Shown here piece by piece: positions 40,506 to 49,301 of a stretch of 49,429 nucleotides of DNA. Positions within the stretch are counted from its first letter, which is position 1. Every line of letters starts with the position of its first letter. Where the stretch lies: NCBI RefSeq assembly GCF_004801315.1, contig NZ_SSNW01000038.1, positions 1-49,429 of the forward strand, given 5' to 3'. Origin of the DNA: Deinococcus sp. Arct2-2. Its GTDB lineage: Bacteria; Deinococcota; Deinococci; Deinococcales; Deinococcaceae. The translations under genes were made by a program, and so were the position numbers. A model generated the notes under the pieces. That model made no database searches and had not been told where the DNA came from. It saw only the letters and a program-made list of their open reading frames with translations.

Positions 40506-41117
40506 TTAGGATTCTGCCCCCTGCGCCCGCTTCCGCCGCACGAACCACGCCACTGCGCCCACCACCAACAGCACCAGAATTACCCTCGAAATGGGGCTGA
40601 TGTACTGCTCTACCCGGTCATAATGTTCGCCCAGCAGGTAGCCCGCGCCGATGAGCAGGGCCGCCCAGATGCCCGAACCGACAGCGCTGTAGGTCAGGAA
40701 TTTGGGCAGCGGCATTTCGCTCATGCCCGCAGGCAGGCTCAGCAGGCTGCGAATGCCGGGAATCATGCGGCCAAACAGCACCGCTTTGGTGCCGTGCCTA
40801 TCGAACCACGCGTCGGCTTGGCGAATATCCTTGCCGCGCAGGGTCAGCCATTTGCCGTGTTTGTCGGCCCACGCCACCAGCTTTTCTTCTCCAAACGCCC
40901 GCCCGATGTAATACAGCGGCAAAGTGCCGATGACGCTGCCAACGGTAGCCACGATCAGCACGATCACCACATTCAGGCTCCCGCGTGAGGCCGCAAAGCC
41001 CGCAGACGGCAAAATCAGCTCGCTGGGAATCGGCGGAAACAAGTTTTCCACGATCATCAGCAGCAAAATGCCCGCATATCCAAAGGTTTCCATTACGTTT
41101 TGCACCCATTCGGCCAT
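40506..41117 (-). CDS. DedA-family membrane protein
   Basis: The protein has 203 residues and about four to five membrane helices. DedA features are clear: NLFPPIPSELILPSAGF near residue 25, a central YYIGRAFGEEKL stretch, the FGRMIPGIRSLLSLPAG motif near residue 115, and a basic end (RRKRAQGAES). DedA proteins flip lipids such as undecaprenyl phosphate in other bacteria and support membrane potential. A TACTCT box lies eight bases before the ATG. Confidence 0.93.
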   Translation of the reverse strand: MAEWVQNVMETFGYAGILLLMIVENLFPPIPSELILPSAGFAASRGSLNVVIVLIVATVGSVIGTLPLYYIGRAFGEEKLVAWADKHGKWLTLRGKDIRQADAWFDRHGTKAVLFGRMIPGIRSLLSLPAGMSEMPLPKFLTYSAVGSGIWAALLIGAGYLLGEHYDRVEQYISPISRVILVLLVVGAVAWFVRRKRAQGAES

Positions 41118-41276
41118 AGAAATCCAGAGTAGCGGGTGAACGTCAAGGCAAACGTCCGCCTAAAGGTTGTCGTGCCGATGGGTGCCCCAGATGAGCGCGG
41201 GCCTCTTTGCAGATTTAAGGTCAGCCACAGGTGGGCCGTCATCTTTAAGACCCTGCGGCCCGCCTAAACTGCACGC

Positions 41277-41966
41277 ATGACCGTTTCACACCCCTTGTCG
41301 GACGCCAAAGCACAGGGCATCCGCGCCCTCATTTTTGATTTTGACGGCACGATTCTGGACACCGAGAGCCGTGAGTTTTTGCACTGGCAAGAGCTGTACC
41401 GCACGCATGGCCGCGAATTGGCCCTATCGGATTGGCAGCAGGGCATCGGCACTTGGGACGCCTTTGACCCTTGGGCGGGCCTGCCCGACGAGGTGCGGGC
41501 AGACCGGGAGCGGGTACATGCCGAGCTGCACGGAAGAATCTTGGCCGATATTCAGGAACAGGATGTGCGCCCCGGCGTTCGGGCCGTGCTGGAAGCGGTG
41601 AAGCCTGCGGGCCTGCGCCTCGCGTTGGCTACCAGCAGTGACCGCGCTTGGGTTACGCGTTGGCTGGAGCATCACCGCATGCTGCACCTGTTTGAAGTCC
41701 TCGCCACCCGCGACGATGTGGCCCGTGTCAAGCCCGATCCCGAACTGTACGTACTGGCCGCGCACCGCTTGGGCCTGAAGCCCGAAGAATGCATCGCTGT
41801 AGAGGACAGTTTGAACGGGGCCACCGCTGCTGTTGCTGCTGGAACCCGTGTACTCGTCGTCCCCAACGATGTCACGCGCACCCAGCCGTTTCCGGCGACT
41901 TGGCCGCGTATCAGTGGATATGAAGGCGGGTTGGCGGAACTGGTTCGGGTGGCGGTTGGGGGGTAG
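41277..41966 (+). CDS. HAD-superfamily hydrolase (beta-phosphoglucomutase-like)
   Basis: The protein has 229 residues. HAD motif I is IFDFDGTILDTE near residue 20, motif II is LATSSD, the motif III lysine is in ARVKPDPELY, and motif IV is CIAVEDSLNGATAAVAAG. The cap is the helical subclass I type, as in beta-phosphoglucomutase and phosphatases of the YcjU/GPH group. The physiological substrate is unknown. TAAACT lies six bases before the ATG, indicating a leaderless transcript. Confidence 0.92.
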   Translation: MTVSHPLSDAKAQGIRALIFDFDGTILDTESREFLHWQELYRTHGRELALSDWQQGIGTWDAFDPWAGLPDEVRADRERVHAELHGRILADIQEQDVRPGVRAVLEAVKPAGLRLALATSSDRAWVTRWLEHHRMLHLFEVLATRDDVARVKPDPELYVLAAHRLGLKPEECIAVEDSLNGATAAVAAGTRVLVVPNDVTRTQPFPATWPRISGYEGGLAELVRVAVGG

Positions 41967-42010
41967 AGATTTGGAGTTTGAGGCAGGTTTTTGGTCTTCT
42001 CCCACGTTGG

Positions 42011-42228
42011 ATTCCCCCACCCCCCAGCCCCCGCCCCCAAAGGGGTCAGGGGAGCTAACGTTGCACTAGGCAGGATTGATCTTGTCGCGTCCAGACTCAC
42101 CTAAATCGCTCATCTGAAGCGGAATCGCCAGTCGTCTTGAGCATGGAATTGGCCCGCGCGTTGCACGCACGACGGCCTCACACGCAGTTGGGTAGGTACG
42201 GTTTGAAGGGGCGGTGACTGGTTTTAGC
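42011..42228. repeat. Family F composite intergenic element, copy 2
   Basis: The element repeats the block order of 15225-15462 with roughly three quarters of positions shared by eye. The blocks are ATTCCCCCACCCCCCAGCCC, CAAAGGGGTCAGGGGAGCTA, GGCAGGATTGATCTTGT, CATCTGAAGCGGAATC, CCAGTCGTCTTGAGC and GACGGCCTCACACGCAGTTG. A family C unit and a family B array follow in the same order. Confidence 0.75.
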
Positions 42229-42329
42229 TCCCTCTCCCCTTGCGGGGGAGGGTTGGGGAGGGGGGTGAGTGAGCGTCAGCGATTGCCCTCCCGCCCTTCC
42301 TTAGACCCTAGACCTTTAGACCCTTAGAC
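42228..42329. repeat. Family C repeat followed by family B array
   Basis: TTAGCTCCCTCTCCCCTTGC...GGGGTGAGTGAGCGTCAGCG leads to TTAGACCCTAGACCTTTAGA and CCCTTAGAC. With the F element it fills the 383-bp convergent gap after the HAD gene; no gene is seen there. Confidence 0.7.
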
Positions 42330-42349
42330 ACCGCCCCCAAAGACCAGTT

Positions 42350-43027
42350 CTACACGTCCGGATACACCTTCAGTTCCGTCACATGTGCCCGGTCTGGCCG
42401 CGTGAGGGCGTGGGCCACACTTTTTGCCAGCCCACGCGGGTCGATCAGGCTATCCCAACTCATGCCCGCATCCCGGTTGGCAGGCGTGTCGATGGCCCCC
42501 ATCGGGTACAGCACGCAGCCGCGCACGCCTTTGGCCTTCAGTTCGTCGTGCAGGCTGAGGATATAGGCGCTGACGGCGGCTTTGCTGGCCGTATACAGCG
42601 CGGCGCGGGGGCCACTTAAGCGGGCCGCTTGGCCTGCGCTGACGCCCATGATCAGGCCGTCTTTTTGCTTCAGCATGGAGGGTAAGACGCCCTGTACTGC
42701 GTGAAAGAGGGTCAGCATATTCGCCCCGAACATCGCGTTCAGGTCGGCAGTCGTCGCCTTCTGCGCGTCCTGCATCGCAAACGCGCCTGCCGTATGCACC
42801 AGCGTGTCTACCTTCACCTTGCGGAGCAGGTCGATGCTGGCCGGATCGGTCAGGTCTACGTCTATCACTTCGGTGGCGGGAAAGCGGTCAGCGGCCTTCG
42901 CCAACGCTTCGCCCCGCCCTACCAGCACGATTTGTGCGCCTGCATCTTCTAATTCCTGAGCTATCGCGGTGGCAAGTGCGCCGCCCGCGCCCGTAAGCAT
43001 GACCGTGGAGGAGCCGAGATTCGCCAT
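42350..43027 (-). CDS. Short-chain dehydrogenase/reductase
   Basis: The protein has 225 residues. The cofactor motif TGAGGALA begins near residue 12, an HTAGAFAMQD segment lies near residue 80, and the catalytic Ser, Tyr and Lys are in GVSAGQAA...LYTASKAA near residue 150. It differs from the SDR at 11196, so they are not recent duplicates. The substrate is unknown. TAGGCT six bases before the ATG suggests a leaderless start. A single AGAGCATTTG copy, resembling the terminal repeat at 11061, lies at 43039. Confidence 0.9.
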   Translation of the reverse strand: MANLGSSTVMLTGAGGALATAIAQELEDAGAQIVLVGRGEALAKAADRFPATEVIDVDLTDPASIDLLRKVKVDTLVHTAGAFAMQDAQKATTADLNAMFGANMLTLFHAVQGVLPSMLKQKDGLIMGVSAGQAARLSGPRAALYTASKAAVSAYILSLHDELKAKGVRGCVLYPMGAIDTPANRDAGMSWDSLIDPRGLAKSVAHALTRPDRAHVTELKVYPDV

Positions 43028-43183
43028 GCGCCTAGCCTAGAGCATTTGCCGCAAACTGACCGGGTGAACCAGATGAAGCCTGCCGTAATGTTGGGCTTTG
43101 GGCGAGGCGGCGCGTGTGGGACGGAGGAAGGGCCTAGGGTCTGAGGAGGTCAAGGGCAACAGGCAAAGGCTGGAATTATAGTT

Positions 43184-43245
43184 TTAACTCCTCACCCTTG
43201 AGGGGGGAGGTCGGGAGGGGGTGAGTGAGCGTCAGCGATTGCCCC
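43184..43245. repeat. Family C repeat
   Basis: AACTCCTCACCCTTGAGGGG...GGAGGGGGTGAGTGAGCGTC ends AGCGATTGCCCC. It occupies the gap between the SDR and the M24 peptidase. A weak family B remnant, CCTAGGGTCTGAGG, lies before it at 43133. Confidence 0.65.
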
Positions 43246-43289
43246 TTTTAGACACAGCACCCACAAACTCAAGCCCCCTAGCCCCCCAC

Positions 43290-44498
43290 TCACTCCCCGT
43301 AAGCCGCCGCCCGTACAGCGTCCCAATCGCCCACGCCCAGTACGAAGGGCTGCCGCTGTGTATCCGTCGTCACGCGTGCGCCCGCTGGGTCTAGGTACAC
43401 ATCCACCTCTGTCCTAATGCCGAAGCCCTGCGCTGCCGGATAGGTGCCGGGTTCTACAGTCACGCACAGGCCGGGGGTCAGGCGGCGGGTGTCGTGGGTT
43501 TCGTAGTCGTCCAAGTTTGCGCCGCTGCCGTGAATCTGCACGCCGAGGTCATGCCCAGTGCGGTGAAAAAAGAATTCGCTCCAAGGTGCGCCCATCGTGT
43601 CGCGCACGGTGCGGTCTATCTGCCAGCCGCTCAAGTCGCCGCCCGCCAGCAGTTGCGCTATGCCCGCATCCCGCGCCGCTGCCACTGCTTGCCACGCCTG
43701 CAAGTACGTCTCAGACGGCTGACCTGCGTAACCTACCCACGTCACGTCGGCAAACGGGCGGCCCGGTTCCTGTGCCCACAAGTCGATCAGCACGCACAGG
43801 CCCCAGTCCAACGTGGCGTGTTGTTCGGGGCTGGGTTCGTAGTGGGAATCGGCGGCATTCACGCCAAAGCTGACGTTCACGGGGTGGCCGCTGACCATGC
43901 CCGCCGCCTCTATCGCCTGCCCGATCACGGCCTGCGCGTCCAGTTCGGTCACGGGTTGGCCTGCCTTCAACCGCTCGTGAATCAGGCGGTAGGCGTCGTC
44001 TTTGGCCTGCATCAGCACGGCTATGGCCCGCTCGTGGGCGGCCAAATCTTCGGCGCTCCAAGCGAGGAAGGCTTGCAGCAGATCGGCGCTCGATACTATT
44101 TCAGCGCCCGCCGCCCGCACGCGCTCCACGGTTCCGGCGTCCACGCGGCTCACATACGGCACGGCTCCCAGTGGGCTGTATTCCATCGCCACACGCTTTC
44201 CGGCCACCACGTCACGCAGGGCCGTTTCCAGTTGGTCATGCGAGCCGAAAGCCCGCCGCTCTACGCCCCAGCCCGCCGACAGATTGGCCCAAGTGCCGCC
44301 CTCGATGTGGTTGTGCAGCAGCACCGCCTGCCCTTCACGCGGCACCCATACGAAAAACCTTCGCGTCAGGAAGGCCTCTTTGGGCAACCCCAACACTTTC
44401 GCCGCGTGCGGATTGAGGCCCTGAAAATCGTAGATCAGCCAGCCGTCAAGGTCGGTGGGTTGCAGGGCGGCCCGCATCTGGTCAATCGGATTGGTCAT
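43290..44498 (-). CDS. M24-family metallopeptidase (Xaa-Pro peptidase-like)
   Basis: The protein has 402 residues. The N-terminal half is a creatinase-like domain. The C-terminal pita-bread domain carries the five metal ligands: an aspartate in CVLIDLWA and one in FADVTW, the histidine in HRTGHDLGVQIHG, and glutamates in TVEPGTYP and RTEVDVY. Such enzymes cut Xaa-Pro dipeptides or remove N-terminal residues before proline; the exact specificity is not clear. A TAGTGT -10 box lies seven bases before the ATG. It is divergent from the DUF1266 gene. Confidence 0.92.
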   Translation of the reverse strand: MTNPIDQMRAALQPTDLDGWLIYDFQGLNPHAAKVLGLPKEAFLTRRFFVWVPREGQAVLLHNHIEGGTWANLSAGWGVERRAFGSHDQLETALRDVVAGKRVAMEYSPLGAVPYVSRVDAGTVERVRAAGAEIVSSADLLQAFLAWSAEDLAAHERAIAVLMQAKDDAYRLIHERLKAGQPVTELDAQAVIGQAIEAAGMVSGHPVNVSFGVNAADSHYEPSPEQHATLDWGLCVLIDLWAQEPGRPFADVTWVGYAGQPSETYLQAWQAVAAARDAGIAQLLAGGDLSGWQIDRTVRDTMGAPWSEFFFHRTGHDLGVQIHGSGANLDDYETHDTRRLTPGLCVTVEPGTYPAAQGFGIRTEVDVYLDPAGARVTTDTQRQPFVLGVGDWDAVRAAAYGE

Positions 44499-44560
44499 AC
44501 CCCAAACACTATCGGAAACCTATGGAGCCTGATTCTTACGGCTGGGGTACCTTGAGACTT

Positions 44561-45433
44561 ATGGACGTTGTTCGGTTGCTGGTGCCTATTGCTGTGGTGT
44601 TGGTGGTCATGCTGCTGATTTGGGCAGGGCGGGCCATGCTGGAAGGCGCACGCGAAGGCATAGCGGAGGCAAAAGAAGAGGAAGCGGCAGCCAAGGCCGT
44701 GCAGACCGCCGAGCAGCAGGCGAAGGCCGAGGCCCGCTTAGAGCGTATGGAGGCCGCCTCAGCCGCACTTGCCCCCGCTGACCGCTTTGCCCTCAACCTC
44801 CGCGCCCCGTTTACCGAAATCTGGCTGGAAATCTTTCCGCACGAGGACGATGCCCGCGAGCTTGAATACTTCTACCGCCTCACGCCGCCTGCGGGCCAAG
44901 AACACGAATTACGAAAGGCGCTGGAAGACGGCTGGGATATTATCGACCACACGTCGGCCCTGCACAGCCTCGCGTGGCTGATCGACAGCGGCCACCGCTT
45001 GCCCTATTTGCAGGTGCGGCAGGCCGTCGCTGAGGGCGAAGACTTGAAGGGCAGGGCGCGTGAGGCAGGCGTGGTGAAGAAGTGGGAAGAGCAAGTGAGT
45101 GGGGCGGGCGGAGCGGCCTTCGATCTGGCCCGCGCTGTAGATGTGGCGGCGATGGCCCACGCGCTGGGCTACCTCTCGGAAACCGAATGCTGGCGGATTC
45201 TGCGTCAGTGCCGGATCATCGCCCAAGACCTGTTCGGCAGTTGGGAAGTGTACGGCCAAAGCTTTTTGGCGGGCGCAGAGTTCTGGAAATCCGGCGGCTT
45301 GATGGACGGCACACGCAATAAACGCTATGCGGGAAGCATTCGCTGGCTGATGGAAGACCCGCAGAGTCCGTGGCGGCGCGATCCGTGGCCCGTGTCGGTG
45401 GAACGCCAAGAGCGGCTGAAGGGGATGAACTGA
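44561..45433 (+). CDS. Membrane-anchored DUF1266 protein
   Basis: From the ATG at 44561 the protein has 290 residues. The choice of start rests on TACCTT seven bases upstream; the first possible ATG (44522) has no such box and would put 13 extra residues before the membrane helix. The N-terminal VVRLLVPIAVVLVVMLLIWAG is a membrane anchor. An Ala/Glu coiled coil (residues 30-70) follows, then a DUF1266 domain to the end, recognised from ALHSLAWLIDSGHR, FDLARAVDVAAMAHALGYLSE and SWEVYGQSFLAGAEFW. DUF1266 proteins have no known function. Confidence 0.88.
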   Translation: MDVVRLLVPIAVVLVVMLLIWAGRAMLEGAREGIAEAKEEEAAAKAVQTAEQQAKAEARLERMEAASAALAPADRFALNLRAPFTEIWLEIFPHEDDARELEYFYRLTPPAGQEHELRKALEDGWDIIDHTSALHSLAWLIDSGHRLPYLQVRQAVAEGEDLKGRAREAGVVKKWEEQVSGAGGAAFDLARAVDVAAMAHALGYLSETECWRILRQCRIIAQDLFGSWEVYGQSFLAGAEFWKSGGLMDGTRNKRYAGSIRWLMEDPQSPWRRDPWPVSVERQERLKGMN

Positions 45434-45460
45434 GGCGCTGGGCTTTGGGCATTTGTTGTT

Positions 45461-45475
45461 CTCAGACCCTTAGAC
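45461..45475. repeat. Short family B unit
   Basis: CTCAGACCCTTAGAC lies in the convergent gap between the DUF1266 and DUF4173 genes. Confidence 0.5.
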
Positions 45476-45484
45476 AACTCCCCC

Positions 45485-47092
45485 TCACTCCCGAAGTCCA
45501 AGCACCGCCCGCCGCGCCCGCTCCTGACTGAGATTCCAAACTCGCGGGTCACGGGATTGGCCGTAGTCTGCCTTCAACCGTTTCACCACGGCAGCCGGGG
45601 AATCGAGGCAAACCTCATTTGAAGCACAGTAGAGGATGAGGGTGTCGAGATTTGCCACCACCGTCGGCACAGCGTCGGCTCCTAGTTGAATCAGTGTCCA
45701 GACGTTGGCCTGCTGCGGCGTGCTACGGGTCACGTTGGTCACAGCAGCCAATTCACGCCCCACATTCACGCGGGCAATGAGTGCGCCGGGATTGATCAGG
45801 GTGGCAATCAGTAGCGCGCCGAAGCCCCCCAGCAGCGCCGGATACGCAAAGCGCCGCAACGTGCCGCGCCACAGGCACACGCCCAACCACGCCAGCGCCA
45901 GCACCAGCCACACCAAGAGGGCCGCGCCCAGCACGCGAATTTCACTCAGTCCGTATGCCAGCGTGTACAGCCGCCACCGGTTGGCCGCACTGACCAGCAC
46001 CAACGCTAGCGGTAGCAATACGGCCAGATTCAGCAGGCGGTAAGTGGCCTGCGCCCGTACCTCTGGCCGCGTGAGGCCATAAGCGGCCAGCAGCAGTCCC
46101 AGTGTCAGAAAAGCCACCCACAGCAATTCCGAGAAGCCGCGCCGCACGTATTCGGCAAAAGTAAAGCCGTCGGGCAGCGTGATGCCGCTGAGAAAATAGG
46201 GCAGTTGCGTAAAGAGGAAGACCAAGAATAAGGCTCCCAGCGCCAGCAGCGGCATTCCTGTTTCGATCAGGCCCAAGCGCCCACCGCGTTCTTCTGGCGT
46301 GTCGGTGGCGGTTCCCAGCAGGGTAGGGGAGAGGGCCATCAGCGCCGGATAGGCGAGGCCGCCCGCGAAGGCCAGCCACACCAGTACCGTAAATAAGCTT
46401 TGAATCAAGTTCTCTGGATTCCAGCGCCACAGCCCGGAAATCAGATCGGCAAAACCGCTGTCGGCCCCAGCCAGCAGGCCGCCGAAGACCAGCAGCACGG
46501 GCACGGTCAGTAGTAGGCCAGTCAGCCAAGGCGTTGCCCGCCCAGACTTGGCTCCGCGCAATCGTCCCCACGGAAAGCGTTCCAGTAGGGCAAAGGAGCC
46601 GTAGAACAGCCGCGATCCGCCGGTGAAGACCATGCCCGTCATGCGTCCGGTGGCGGCGGTTGCCAGCCCCGCGTGCCGCCAGACCCCCGCGCCCAGCACC
46701 AGTGCCAGCAGCAGGGCCAAAGCATTCAAAAACTGAAATTCGCCCGGTGCATCCCACACGGCAAACGTTAGGGCAAAAGCCAACGCCACGCCCAGCAGGG
46801 TCAGCCCTTCGCGGGTGGGTTTCTCGCCGCGTTGCCGCGCACTCCACAGCAGCAGGCCGCCCCAAAGTGTCACCCAAATCACTACATTCAGGCCCACTTG
46901 CCCGCCTGTACGCACGGTGAGCAAGTGGGCGGACACGCCAGCCACCGCCGCCGAAACCGCAGGCCACGCCGCCCGCTCTGGCCGGGGCCGGGGTGCGGCG
47001 TCCCACGTAGGTGCAGGGGTCAGGGGATGCATCTCAGCAGGAGCAGAAGTGGACACAGATGGAAGGTGCGGCACTGGCTCGGGTTGTGTCAT
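45485..47092 (-). CDS. Large multi-helix membrane protein, DUF4173-like
   Basis: The protein has 535 residues and about 12 predicted membrane helices, with DUF4153/DUF4173-like sequence in the C-terminal half (NRWRLYTLAYGLSEIRVLGAALLVWLVLALAW, INPGALIARVNV). A Pro/Ala-rich N-terminal tail of ~45 residues precedes the first helix. The final ~80 residues are soluble and contain LDTLILYCASNEVCLDSPAAVVKRL. Function is unknown. The ATG at 47092 is chosen over one 14 codons earlier because TACGGT lies six bases before it. Confidence 0.85.
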   Translation of the reverse strand: MTQPEPVPHLPSVSTSAPAEMHPLTPAPTWDAAPRPRPERAAWPAVSAAVAGVSAHLLTVRTGGQVGLNVVIWVTLWGGLLLWSARQRGEKPTREGLTLLGVALAFALTFAVWDAPGEFQFLNALALLLALVLGAGVWRHAGLATAATGRMTGMVFTGGSRLFYGSFALLERFPWGRLRGAKSGRATPWLTGLLLTVPVLLVFGGLLAGADSGFADLISGLWRWNPENLIQSLFTVLVWLAFAGGLAYPALMALSPTLLGTATDTPEERGGRLGLIETGMPLLALGALFLVFLFTQLPYFLSGITLPDGFTFAEYVRRGFSELLWVAFLTLGLLLAAYGLTRPEVRAQATYRLLNLAVLLPLALVLVSAANRWRLYTLAYGLSEIRVLGAALLVWLVLALAWLGVCLWRGTLRRFAYPALLGGFGALLIATLINPGALIARVNVGRELAAVTNVTRSTPQQANVWTLIQLGADAVPTVVANLDTLILYCASNEVCLDSPAAVVKRLKADYGQSRDPRVWNLSQERARRAVLGLRE

Positions 47093-47174
47093 GCCCGTAC
47101 CGTAGCGGCGCGGTGGGCGCGGGGCGTCGGCCAAAAGTGGGACGGGGTTTGTAAAGTGGCGGCAGTGGGGAAGG

Positions 47175-47282
47175 TGTCTAAGGGTCTAAGAACAGATGAC
47201 TAAGAACAGATGACTAAGAACAGATTCCGACTTCGCCTCAAACATGTGCCCTTGACCTTCCTTAGACCCTCGACCCTTAGAC
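47175..47282. repeat. Family B inverted pair with a 14-bp tandem repeat
   Basis: GTGTCTAAGGGTCTAAG (47175-47190) faces CTTAGACCCTCGACCCTTAG (47261-47280). Between them the unit CTAAGAACAGATGA is repeated almost three times (47186-47226). Confidence 0.7.
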
Positions 47283-47332
47283 TGCCCTCCCTTTTTGCCT
47301 TCTCCGGTACGGTTGCCCCGGCCCCGTGCCTC

Positions 47333-47338
47333 TAGACT
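47333..47338 (+). promoter_or_regulatory. -10 box for leaderless ubiD-family gene
   Basis: TAGACT lies six bases before the ATG at 47345. Confidence 0.55.
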
Positions 47339-47344
47339 CGCGTC

Positions 47345-49198
47345 ATGGCGTTTCCTGACCTGAGAACTTTTATGCGGCTGCTGGAAGACCGGGGCGAACT
47401 CGTGCGCGTGTCTTTTCCGGTAGACCGGGAGCTGGAAATCACCGAAATTGCAGACCGCTTGGTCAAGGCAGGCGGCCCCGCCGTCCTCTTCGAGAACGTG
47501 AAGGGCAGTCCCTTTCCGCTGGTGATCGGGCTGATGGGCACGCGGGAACGCACGGCCCTGTCGCTAGGCGTGTCCGATCTGGACGATTTGGCCGCCAAAG
47601 TCCGCGCCCTGATCGACCTGAAGGGCAGCGGCGGCATCGGCGGAATGCTAGGCAACGTGACTAAACTGCGGGACGCGGCCAACTTGCCTCCCAAACGGGT
47701 GAAGACTGGCCCAGTACAGGAAGTGGTGTGGCGCGGCGACGAGGTAGACCTCTCCAAACTGCCCGTGCTGAACTGCTGGCCGCAAGACGGCGGGCCGTTC
47801 GTGACGCTGCCGCTGGTCATCACCAAAGACCCCGAAACGGGCGAGCGGAATATGGGGATGTACCGCATGCAGATCATGTCGCGCAACACCACCGGGATGC
47901 ACTGGCAGCGCCACAAAACAGGCACGCGCCACCTCGAAAAAGCCCGCAAACTAGGCCAGCGGCTAGAAGTGGCAGTGGCCCTCGGCGGCGATCCGGCCCT
48001 GATCTACGCCGCCACCGCGCCCCTGCCGCCCATTCCCGGCCTCGATGAATTCGCTCTGGCAGGCTATTTGCGTGGCCAGCGCTATCCGGTCACCAAGGGC
48101 ATCACCGTAGACCTCGATGTACCCGCCAATGCCGAATTTATTTTGGAAGGCTACATAGACCCGCAGGAAGACTGGATCATGGAGGGGCCATTTGGCGACC
48201 ACACCGGCTTCTATACGCTGCCCGACCTGTACCCGCTGTTTCACGTCACGGCCATCACCATGCGCCGCGACCCGGTCTACCCAGCCACCATCGTGGGCCG
48301 CCCGCCGATGGAAGACGCCTACCTGATCGAAGCCTCCGAGCGCCTGTTTTTGCCTGCCGCACAGCTGATCCTGCCCGAAATCGTGGATTACCACATGCCG
48401 CCTGCCGGAGTCGCCCATAACCTCGTGGTAGTGGGCATAGACAAGAAGTATCCGGGCCACGCCTACAAGGTCGCCAATGGCCTGTTCGGGCTGGGCCAGA
48501 TGATGTTTGCCAAAGTGATCGTCGTCGTCGATAAAGATGTGCCCGTGAACAACTTCGAAGCCGTGTGGCGCGAGGTGGCTGCCCGCGCTGTGCCGGGGCG
48601 CGATACCCTCGTTACACGCGGCCCCAGCGACGTCCTCGATCACAGCAGCCGGGGCTGGGGCTACGGCGGCAAACTCATTCTGGATGCCACCACCAAATTG
48701 CCTGAAGAAGTGGGCAGCGCGCTGAGCAGCCGCGATCATCAGGGCACCGACGGCACCGAAGCCGTGACCTTTGCCCCCCGCGCCAGCCTTGATCTGCCCG
48801 CTTTTGAGGGCGTGAAGGCGCAGCGCCAGACCGACGACGGCTATTGGCTGGTAGCGTTCCACAAAACCCGCCCCTGTCAGGCCCGTGAGTTGGCCGAAGC
48901 CTTCGCCGCGCATCCCGCCTCGGCAGGCGTGCGTCACCTCCTGATCTGCGATGAACTCACCGATGTACACGACATTCAGGACGTGTGGTGGACGATTCTG
49001 AACAACATCGACGCTGAACGTGACGTGTGGACACTGCCCACCAAAACAGGCGCACTGCTGGCTTGGGACGGCGCACGCAAGCTGCCCGAAGAAGGCTTTG
49101 TGCGCGAGTGGCCGCCCAAAATCGAAATGGAACAAAGCGTCAAAAACCGCGTCGATGCCCGCTGGCACGTCTACGGCCTACCCGATTCCCTGCGTTGA
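47345..49198 (+). CDS. UbiD-family decarboxylase
   Basis: The protein has 617 residues. UbiD enzymes decarboxylate aromatic or unsaturated acids using prenylated FMN. The family is recognised from the start (FPDLRTFMRLLEDRGELVRV), the central YRMQIMSRNTTGMHWQRHKTGTRH stretch near residue 175, an EGPFGDHTGFYTLPDLYP motif near residue 280, and the C-terminal RGPSDVLDHSSRGWGYGGKLILDAT. It is longer than the usual ~490 residues because of a C-terminal extension after about residue 450. Deinococcus makes menaquinone, probably by the futalosine route, in which a UbiD-like enzyme acts late; the role here is inferred, not shown. No UbiX partner is in the window. Confidence 0.93.
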   Translation: MAFPDLRTFMRLLEDRGELVRVSFPVDRELEITEIADRLVKAGGPAVLFENVKGSPFPLVIGLMGTRERTALSLGVSDLDDLAAKVRALIDLKGSGGIGGMLGNVTKLRDAANLPPKRVKTGPVQEVVWRGDEVDLSKLPVLNCWPQDGGPFVTLPLVITKDPETGERNMGMYRMQIMSRNTTGMHWQRHKTGTRHLEKARKLGQRLEVAVALGGDPALIYAATAPLPPIPGLDEFALAGYLRGQRYPVTKGITVDLDVPANAEFILEGYIDPQEDWIMEGPFGDHTGFYTLPDLYPLFHVTAITMRRDPVYPATIVGRPPMEDAYLIEASERLFLPAAQLILPEIVDYHMPPAGVAHNLVVVGIDKKYPGHAYKVANGLFGLGQMMFAKVIVVVDKDVPVNNFEAVWREVAARAVPGRDTLVTRGPSDVLDHSSRGWGYGGKLILDATTKLPEEVGSALSSRDHQGTDGTEAVTFAPRASLDLPAFEGVKAQRQTDDGYWLVAFHKTRPCQARELAEAFAAHPASAGVRHLLICDELTDVHDIQDVWWTILNNIDAERDVWTLPTKTGALLAWDGARKLPEEGFVREWPPKIEMEQSVKNRVDARWHVYGLPDSLR

Positions 49199-49266
49199 TT
49201 CTTGGGCGGAAGCTCTAGCATTCACGCCCCTGTGTTCACCCCTTGCATCCAACTGTGCAGGGGGTG

Positions 49267-49295
49267 TTGACATTGGGGGGGTGAGGGCATATATT
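49267..49295 (+). promoter_or_regulatory. Consensus sigma-70 promoter
   Basis: TTGACA (49267-49272) is separated by exactly 17 bases from TATATT (49290-49295). It is the best -35/-10 pair in the window and is independent of any start codon. Transcription should start near 49302, at the foot of the structured RNA. Confidence 0.8.
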
Positions 49296-49301
49296 TCTCT
49301 T

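Noticed and set aside
43039..43048. Third copy of the 12-bp inverted repeat end
   Set aside because: Only ten bases match and no partner arm is nearby, so it is not called as an element.
47175..47282. CRISPR-like array
   Set aside because: The repeats are 14 bp, directly abutting and without spacers.
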